The notes below the pieces were generated by a model. The model saw nothing but the letters and a program-made list of their open reading frames with translations, made no database searches and was not told the DNA's origin. From Clostridiales bacterium (GTDB taxonomy: Bacteria > Bacillota > Clostridia > Oscillospirales > Oscillospiraceae): DNA of 10,740 nucleotides. The position numbers and the translations under genes are program-made. Where the stretch lies: contig SFHI01000062.1 in assembly GCA_004555705.1 (NCBI GenBank), positions 1-10,740 of the forward strand, written 5' to 3'. The stretch's first letter is position 1, and each line of letters starts with the position of its first letter. Below are positions 7,019-10,740 of this stretch, one piece after another.

Positions 7019-7669
7019 GTGAAAATCAACGAGGTGGAGGCCCTGGCGGGGATCTCCAAAAAGAATATCCGCTTCTACGAGGAGCAGGGGCTCCTGTCTC
7101 CCCGGCGCAACTCCGAGAACGGCTACCGGGACTATGGCGAAGCCGAGGTGGAGGTGCTCCGGCGGATCAAGGTTCTGCGGAAGCTGGGCGTGCCCATCGA
7201 GGAAATCCGTCAAATGCTCACGGGAGCCCACACCGTATCTGACGGCATCCGGCGGCATATGATTACCCTGGAGCGGGAGCGGCGGAACCTGGACCAGTCC
7301 ATCGGGCTGTGCCGGGAGTTGCAGAATCAGGACATTCCCGTGTCCGGTCTGGATGCCGAGGCGCTGCTCTCGAAAATGGAGCAGCTGGAGCAGGGCGGCA
7401 CCTCCTTCCAGGACAAACACGCCCAGGACATCCGGGTGCGCTATGTGGCCCCGGTGGTGGTCACCGTCCTCATGGTAGCGCTGATGACCGCCTTAAGCTC
7501 CATGCTCCTGTGGGCCTTCTTTTCCCAGCCGGAGCAGGCCCCGCCCATCTGGATACTGCTGCTGATCGTGGGCTTTTTCGCCGCCGTTGGCGTGGGCGTG
7601 GTGCTGGCCCTGGCCCAGCGCATCCGGGAAATCGGGAAAGGAGAAATTGACGATGCGAAACACTACTGA
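7019..7669 (+). CDS. MerR family regulator with C-terminal two-helix membrane domain
   Basis: The 216-residue protein starts with a clear MerR winged-helix domain (residues 1-70: KINEVEALAGISKKNIRFYE, GLLSPRRNSENGYRDYGEAEVE, RIKVLRKLGVPIEEIRQML). A helical, coiled-coil-like dimerisation stretch rich in Arg, Glu and Leu follows to about residue 125. The C-terminus has two hydrophobic helices (about 143-168 and 176-200) and a charged tail, RIREIGKGEIDDAKHY. The GTG start at 7019 is preferred because homologues begin at this point and AAAGGCGG lies 8 bases upstream. Most MerR proteins are soluble; here the effector domain appears replaced by a membrane module, so the regulator may sense a membrane state or be tethered by partner proteins. 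Its 3' end overlaps the next gene by 17 bases, and the overlap encodes part of the tail. Confidence 0.92.
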   Translation: MKINEVEALAGISKKNIRFYEEQGLLSPRRNSENGYRDYGEAEVEVLRRIKVLRKLGVPIEEIRQMLTGAHTVSDGIRRHMITLERERRNLDQSIGLCRELQNQDIPVSGLDAEALLSKMEQLEQGGTSFQDKHAQDIRVRYVAPVVVTVLMVALMTALSSMLLWAFFSQPEQAPPIWILLLIVGFFAAVGVGVVLALAQRIREIGKGEIDDAKHY

Positions 7670-7904
7670 CAAAAAACGCGGCGCAATCGTCTGCGCCGCT
7701 GTGGGAATTGGATTCTTTGTGGTGATGCTGGCCGTGCTTCTGTTTTCCCTGGTGGCGGATGCATACGCCGACTGGGTGGCCTGGGCCGTTCTGTTAATCT
7801 ACGGGGTCATCATTCTGGCAATCATTCTGGGGATTGCCGCGGCCCTGCGCCAGCGGCTGCGGGAGCTGGAAAGCGGTGAGGAAGAGGATGCCAAAAAATA
7901 CTGA
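7653..7904 (+). CDS. Small two-helix membrane protein with shared C-terminal tail
   Basis: This 83-residue protein has two transmembrane segments (about residues 10-34 and 40-64) and a charged tail, RQRLRELESGEEEDAKKY. The tail is the same type as that ending the upstream MerR protein and the downstream 88-residue protein. The ATG (7653) lies inside the last codons of the MerR gene, with GGAAAGGAGA as ribosome binding site about 5 bases upstream; the overlap is 17 bases. I recognise no named family. Position and shared architecture suggest it pairs with the membrane domain of the MerR protein. Confidence 0.8.
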   Translation: MRNTTDKKRGAIVCAAVGIGFFVVMLAVLLFSLVADAYADWVAWAVLLIYGVIILAIILGIAAALRQRLRELESGEEEDAKKY

Positions 7905-8154
7905 TTCCCCCGCCCAGCGCCGCCGGAAGAAGGACGCTCTGCAAAGTGCCCTGATATCGTCCTTCTGGATGACCCTGTCCGGAGCCGTGCTTCTGGTGCT
8001 GTCATCCATTTTTGTGGAAAACACTCTGGTGAAGACGATTCTCACCATCGTATCGCTGCTGGAACTGGGGATGATTGTCCCCGTCTGGATATTGTACAAA
8101 ACAAGGCTCGAGGAAATTGAAGGAGGAGAAGAAGATGCTGCTAGTCAATATTGA
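7888..8154 (+). CDS. Second small two-helix membrane protein with shared C-terminal tail
   Basis: This 88-residue protein has a basic N-terminus (RRRKK), two transmembrane helices (about residues 19-41 and 46-70) and the tail YKTRLEEIEGGEEDAASQY. It overlaps the previous gene by 17 bases, and its start is embedded in the preceding tail codons (GAGGATGCC). The ribosome binding site GAGGAAGAGG comes from the codons for the Gly-Glu-Glu stretch. It appears to be a diverged paralogue of the 83-residue neighbour and of the MerR membrane module. No function is known to me. Translation should be tightly coupled through the whole cassette. Confidence 0.78.
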   Translation: MPKNTDSPAQRRRKKDALQSALISSFWMTLSGAVLLVLSSIFVENTLVKTILTIVSLLELGMIVPVWILYKTRLEEIEGGEEDAASQY

Positions 8155-8446
8155 TCACATCCCCGGTAAGGAGCTGGAGGCTCTGGGAATCGTAAAGGGA
8201 ACCGTGGTGCAGTCCAAGAACTTCGGAAAGGATTTCATGGCGGGCATGAAAACCCTGGTGGGCGGCGAGATCACCGGCTACACCGAAATGCTGGTGGAGG
8301 CCCGACAGATCGCCACCAAGCGCATGGTGGACGAGGCCACCGCCATGGGCGCCGATGCGGTGGTGAACATCCGCTTCGGCTCCTCCGCCGTGATGCAGGG
8401 CGCCGCCGAGGTCATTGCCTACGGCACCGCGGTCAAGTTCCGGTAA
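8135..8446 (+). CDS. YbjQ/UPF0145 family protein
   Basis: The 103-residue product matches the YbjQ (DUF74, UPF0145) family over its full, normal length: IVKGTVVQSKNFGKDFMAGMKTLVGGEITGYTEML, ARQIATKRMVDEATAMGADAVVNIRFGSS and a final YGTAVKF strand. These proteins form small oligomers and are sometimes labelled heavy-metal-binding, but a function is not established. ATG 8135 lies in the end of the preceding gene (20-base overlap), with AAGGAGGAG about 6-7 bases upstream. As last gene of a MerR-controlled membrane cassette it may act as the soluble effector. A strong terminator follows. Confidence 0.93.
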   Translation: MLLVNIDHIPGKELEALGIVKGTVVQSKNFGKDFMAGMKTLVGGEITGYTEMLVEARQIATKRMVDEATAMGADAVVNIRFGSSAVMQGAAEVIAYGTAVKFR

Positions 8447-8454
8447 CGTTCCTT

Positions 8455-8484
8455 CGCCCCTCCCCCGGGAGGGGCGTTGTTTGT
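8455..8484 (+). terminator. Rho-independent terminator of the MerR/YbjQ cassette
   Basis: CGCCCCTCC (8455-8463) pairs with GGAGGGGCG (8468-8476) around a CCCG loop, followed by TTGTTTGTG. The 9-bp, nearly all-GC stem lies 9 bases after the YbjQ stop. The T-run is interrupted by G but adequate. Confidence 0.8.
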
Positions 8485-8514
8485 GCGCATACAGCCTCGT
8501 CCCAGCTGCCCGAT

Positions 8515-8746
8515 AAATTGTTGTTTACAAAATAAACGCTGTCATTGCGAGCCAGTGCGCACACTGGCGTGGCAATCCCCCGGTTAGAGGGAAAATGTAC
8601 CGAAAAGCGCCCGGAAGAGTGGGAGCTGCTGCGATTTTTGGCGGTAATCGTTACCTGGTTCCTTTCAACCGGGGGATTGCCACACCAGCGTGCGCGCTGG
8701 TTCGCAATGACAGGATATTTGAAACGTGTAGTATAAACAACAATTT
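8515..8746. repeat. Palindromic intergenic repeat, copy 4 (A arm left, B arm right)
   Basis: The 232-bp element has perfect ends AAATTGTTGTTTA (8515-8527) and TAAACAACAATTT (8734-8746). The left arm has GCCAGTG / CACTGGC; the right arm has ACCAGCG / CGCTGGT. The core is a diverged homologue of copy 1 in the same orientation (GGTTAGAGG near the left arm and TTTGGCGGTAATCGTTACC toward the right). It sits between the 3' ends of the convergent YbjQ cassette and NuoE-like gene. Confidence 0.92.
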
Positions 8747-8777
8747 GCCGGCTTGCTGACTCAAGTGGAGAAGCACA

Positions 8778-9188
8778 TCATTTCATCAGGCTGTCGATGA
8801 GTTCCTTGTCCGCCCCATGGTAGAGCTGTCCCTTCCACCGAAGGTTCGGCCCCTTGCCGCAAAGGCGCATACAGGGCACATATTTGACTGTCACCCCGGG
8901 ATACCGCTTTTCGACATACGCCCCCAGTGCTCCGCCCCGGCAGTTGGGCCCGGCGCAGAGCTCCAGACAGCGGCTTTCCTTCAGATTCAGGCTGGGAATC
9001 CGTTTGATCAGGGCGAGAATCAGCCCTTCCTTCACACCGTAGGCTTTCGCGATCTCCCCTGGAACCTCCGCCGGAATGCCGCCGCGCTCCCGCTGAACCT
9101 CCCGCAGCAGCGCCACCAGCGCCCCCTGCTCCCCCGGCGCTCCCTGAGACGCGTAATACTCCATTGCCTCTTTCAAATTCCACTCCAT
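8778..9188 (-). CDS. NuoE-like thioredoxin-fold [2Fe-2S] protein
   Basis: The 136-residue protein has the two-part layout of the 24-kDa NADH dehydrogenase subunit (NuoE/HydC-type). Residues 22-65 form a helical region (LLREVQRERGGIPAEVPGEIAKAYGV). A thioredoxin-like ferredoxin domain follows, with four cysteines in the expected pattern: C78-x4-C83 (CAGPNC) and C106-x3-C110 (CMRLC), which would hold a [2Fe-2S] cluster. An extra Cys is at 74. The gap between Cys pairs (22 residues) is shorter than the roughly 35 of classical NuoE. No NuoF- or NuoG-like gene is nearby, so it may be a stand-alone electron carrier or serve a hydrogenase or oxidoreductase encoded elsewhere. ATG 9186-9188 fits the family; the ribosome binding site is weak (AGGA and GGGAG upstream). 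Repeat copy 5 begins 29 bases upstream, so its promoter lies within or beyond that repeat; I find no convincing one. Confidence 0.85.
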   Translation of the reverse strand: MEWNLKEAMEYYASQGAPGEQGALVALLREVQRERGGIPAEVPGEIAKAYGVKEGLILALIKRIPSLNLKESRCLELCAGPNCRGGALGAYVEKRYPGVTVKYVPCMRLCGKGPNLRWKGQLYHGADKELIDSLMK

Positions 9189-9217
9189 GCTCCCACATCC
9201 TATTCAAATAGTACGGT

Positions 9218-9406
9218 AAATTGTTGTTTAGAATTGACAATTGACAATTAACAATTGATAATTAAGGAATCCCTTCGGGATAAAAAAGAAATATTTATGG
9301 CCAAATACAAGGCATTTTATCTCAAAATCGTCCCGTAGGGACACAATAATTGTCAACTCTGTCAATTGTCAATTGTCAATTCGGCGAAGCCGCTAAACAA
9401 CAATTT
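9218..9406. repeat. Element with the same terminal repeats but a different core, copy 5
   Basis: The ends AAATTGTTGTTTA (9218-9230) and TAAACAACAATTT (9394-9406) match the other copies exactly, but the ATTGC/GCAAT arms are absent. The core has its own inverted arms. GAATTGACAATTGACAATT (9231-9249) is mirrored at the right (about 9364-9382). Further in lie ATCCC-TTC-GGGAT on the left and GTCCC-GTA-GGGAC on the right. The centre is AT-rich. A small extra hairpin, CGGC-GAA-GCCG (9382-9392), occurs only on the right. It lies between the divergent NuoE-like gene and the small membrane gene. Confidence 0.88.
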
Positions 9407-9531
9407 ATCGCGACAGCCCTTTGCTCGTTTCTATTTCTCTTAATATACCACATTCCCCGCCCGCTTACCACCCCTTAAACTGGCGGCCGGGCAAAATTGT
9501 TACAAATAATCCACATTTTCCCAAAAATATT

Positions 9532-9540
9532 TGCTATACT
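9532..9540 (+). promoter_or_regulatory. Possible extended -10 promoter of the small membrane gene
   Basis: TGCTATACT (9532-9540) is an extended -10 element. The -35 region 17 bases upstream (CACATT) is poor. The predicted start near 9547 would leave a leader of only about 15 nt, so this assignment is tentative. Confidence 0.35.
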
Positions 9541-9561
9541 GCTTCAAAAGGAGGTATCGCC

Positions 9562-9786
9562 ATGGTTCAAATTCTTGTGATCGTGCTGTTTTGCTGGCTG
9601 GGCTTCAAGGCTCTGGGGCTTCTCTTCCGGGTGGCCTGGGGCGCGGCCAAAATTGCCGCCACCGTGCTGCTTGCCCTTTCCCTGCCCATGCTGATCGGAT
9701 GCCTGGTGTTCGCCGGGGGTATCCTTCTGGCAATTCCTCTGGCCCTCATCGCCATAGCCTTTGGCCTGCTCAAAGCCTGCGTCTGA
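9562..9786 (+). CDS. Small two-helix membrane protein
   Basis: This 74-residue protein is almost wholly hydrophobic, with about two to three helices (residues 3-25 and 30-72; VQILVIVLFCWLGFKALGLL, then a long stretch rich in Leu, Ile and Ala). ATG 9562 is preceded by AAAAGGAGG with 8 bases between, a strong site that supports it as a real gene despite its size; frames upstream lack such a signal. I do not recognise a named family and see no catalytic motif. It stands alone between repeat copy 5 and a bidirectional terminator. Confidence 0.75.
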   Translation: MVQILVIVLFCWLGFKALGLLFRVAWGAAKIAATVLLALSLPMLIGCLVFAGGILLAIPLALIAIAFGLLKACV

Positions 9787-9827
9787 CAAAAAACGTGCCG
9801 CCCCACATTGGTGAGGCGGCGTCTTTT
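9785..9827. terminator. Bidirectional Rho-independent terminator
   Basis: GCCGCC (9797-9802) pairs with GGCGGC (9815-9820), with an inner CAC / GTG pair across one mismatch and an ATTG loop. On the plus strand GTCTTTT follows, serving the small membrane gene (stop 9786). On the minus strand ACGTTTTTTGTC follows, serving the TipA-type gene ending at 9827. Confidence 0.85.
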
Positions 9828-10555
9828 CAATCCGCGCAGTAAATTTCAATGGCCCTGTGGGCAAATTCCGCAGTGCCCGGGCCCCCGGCCCGGTCGATGT
9901 TCTGGGTCATCTCATCTCCCGCCGCATACATCTGTCCCAGGCAGCGGAGAATCTCCCGGGTGCAGGTGTAGTACCGCTCCGTGATGCACCCGCGCAGCTC
10001 CTCCACCAGCTCCTGGGCCTCCGGGATGCCAGGGTCCTGGTTCCGGATGGCACCCATCCGGGTGAAAATTGCCATCAGCGCATCTGCGTCTGCGGCCTAT
10101 TCCGATTTCCCTTTTCCGTCATTCTTCCGCTCAAATTCCCGGTACGCCGGGGTGCTCCCCCATTTTTCCTTGGCCTGGGCAGCGTAGCGGTCGAGATCGA
10201 TTCTGTCATAGGATGTAAAGTCCATAGAGAATCCTCCTGTTTTCTGAATTTCACGGGCGTGGGCAATGATTCTGTCCAGCCGTTGCCGCTGAAGCTCCAG
10301 AAGTCCGATCTGCCGTTCCAGAGCCTCCATGGGATCAAAGCCGGGAGCATCCAGAATTTTCTGGATATCCTTCAATGGGAACCCCAGCTCCCGGAACAGC
10401 AGGATGCTCTGAAGCCTTCTCAGAGCTTCCTCGTCATACAGCCGGTAGCCTGCCTCCGTCACCCGGGTAGGCTTCAGCAGGCCGATGGCGTCATAGTGGT
10501 GCAGCGCGCGCACGCTTACCCCCGTCACATGGCTGACTTCCTTCACGGTTTTCAT
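9827..10555 (-). pseudogene. TipA-type MerR regulator interrupted by an in-frame amber codon
   Basis: Two open stretches, 10555-10097 (152 codons) and 10075-9827 (82 codons), are in the same reading frame, separated by one TAG (10097-10099) and seven sense codons. Read through, they give about 242 residues, the normal size of a TipAL-like regulator. The N-terminal part is a MerR DNA-binding domain (MKTVKEVSHVTGVSVRALHHYDAIGLL, GYRLYDEEALRRLQSILLFREL) with a dimerisation helix. From about residue 110 a TipAS effector-binding domain begins (MDFTSYDRIDLDRYAAQAKEKWG). The part after the stop holds the rest of TipAS (CITERYYTCTREILRCLGQMY, NIDRAGGPGTAEFAHRAIEIYC). TipAS domains in actinomycetes bind thiopeptide antibiotics and activate multidrug resistance genes; the ligand here is unknown. 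ATG 10555 follows GGGAGG. The stop may be a recent CAG-to-TAG change, a sequencing error or, less likely, a functional split. The rest of the gene shows no decay. Confidence 0.88.
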
Positions 10556-10578
10556 AATCCTCCCTCCCCGTGATGGTC

Positions 10579-10609
10579 ATTATAGACTATGACGTAAGGT
10601 CAGAGTCAA
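10579..10609 (-). promoter_or_regulatory. MerR-type promoter with 19-bp spacer and dyad operator (tipA-like gene)
   Basis: On the minus strand TTGACT (10604-10609) and a perfect TATAAT (10579-10584) are 19 bases apart. The dyad GACT-n-TGAC-CTTAC-GTCA-n-AGTC (10585-10607) lies between and overlaps the -35, as expected for the binding site of the MerR protein encoded downstream. The intact operator suggests the circuit was functional until recently. Confidence 0.8.
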
Positions 10610-10644
10610 GAGGTAAATCATAATTTTTTCAGAATCCAGCCGGT

Positions 10645-10740
10645 AAATTGTTGTTTACAAAAATAACGCTGTCATTGCGAGCCAGTGCGCACACTGGCGT
10701 GGCAATCCCCCGGTTGAATGGAACCAGGTAACGAATACCA
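10645..10740. repeat. Palindromic intergenic repeat, copy 6 (left part only)
   Basis: AAATTGTTGTTTA (10645-10657) begins another copy, followed by an A-type arm (GCCAGTG / CACTGGC) and CCCCCGG; the window ends inside the core. The core after the arm (GGTTGAATGGAACCAGGTAA) is the complement of the core end next to the B arm in copies 1 and 4. The core is therefore inverted relative to the arm type. Confidence 0.85.

Noticed and set aside
8545..8736. Short open frame inside repeat copy 4 (and similar ones in copies 1-3)
   Set aside because: It is formed by the palindromic repeat itself, is not conserved as a frame between copies and has no ribosome binding site.
9231..9393. Promoter inside repeat copy 5 for the NuoE-like gene (several TTGACA-like motifs)
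   Set aside because: The TTGACA strings are part of the AATTGACAATT repeats, and none has a good -10 element at 16-19 bases in the right direction.
10097..10099. TAG in the TipA-type gene read as pyrrolysine
   Set aside because: No pyl genes or methylamine methyltransferases are visible, and a regulator linker is not a known pyrrolysine site; a nonsense change is simpler.
2188..10740. The repeated sequences as a CRISPR array
   Set aside because: Copies are kilobases apart, long and palindromic, with no regular 30-40 bp spacers and no cas genes.

Overview
The window looks like chromosomal DNA from a fairly GC-rich member of the Clostridia, most likely an Oscillospirales/Oscillospiraceae-type gut anaerobe. 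I infer this from the gene set (DUF1846 protein, LrgAB pair, DUF5058 transporter-like operon, TipA-type MerR, stand-alone NuoE-like protein), strong AAGGAGG ribosome binding sites and GC-rich codon use. The first ~500 bases are clearly more AT-rich than the rest. No rRNA, tRNA, CRISPR array or transposase is visible.

Layout. 1-375 (-): 5' part of an AT-rich, unrecognised single-pass membrane protein. 582-2048 (-): DUF1846/UPF0371 protein with its own promoter and terminator. 2481-3522 (+): lrgA-lrgB, whose best promoter is a perfect TTGACA-17-TATAAT far upstream, so the mRNA leader contains a long palindromic repeat. 3828-6693 (+): three-gene operon of two polytopic membrane proteins and a membrane-anchored M20 metallopeptidase, a plausible uptake-and-hydrolysis unit. 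7019-8446 (+): cassette of four overlapping genes, namely a MerR regulator with two C-terminal membrane helices, two small two-helix membrane proteins sharing its C-terminal tail, and a YbjQ-family protein. 8778-9188 (-): stand-alone NuoE-like [2Fe-2S] protein. 9562-9786 (+): tiny membrane protein. 9827-10555 (-): TipA-type MerR regulator interrupted by one in-frame amber codon. Both MerR genes have 19-bp-spacer promoters with dyad operators, typical of MerR control.

The most striking feature is a family of intergenic elements bounded by the inverted terminal sequence AAATTGTTGTTTA / TAAACAACAATTT. Five are complete (about 190-245 bp) and one is cut by the window end. They fill most gaps between transcription units: 2188-2431, 3526-3713, 6709-6927, 8515-8746, 9218-9406 and 10645 onward. 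Each complete copy except that at 9218 carries two inverted arms containing ATTGC...GCAAT hairpins, one of type A and one of type B. The types differ by compensatory changes that keep the stems paired. The copy at 9218 has the same ends but an unrelated core with its own hairpin arms. This looks like a modular, non-autonomous mobile or BIME-like structured repeat family.

Gene-free stretches over 300 bases: 2049-2480 (two divergent promoters, repeat copy 1), 3523-3827 (copy 2, terminator, promoter), 6694-7018 (copy 3, MerR-type promoter), 8447-8777 (terminator, copy 4) and 9189-9561 (copy 5, possible promoter).
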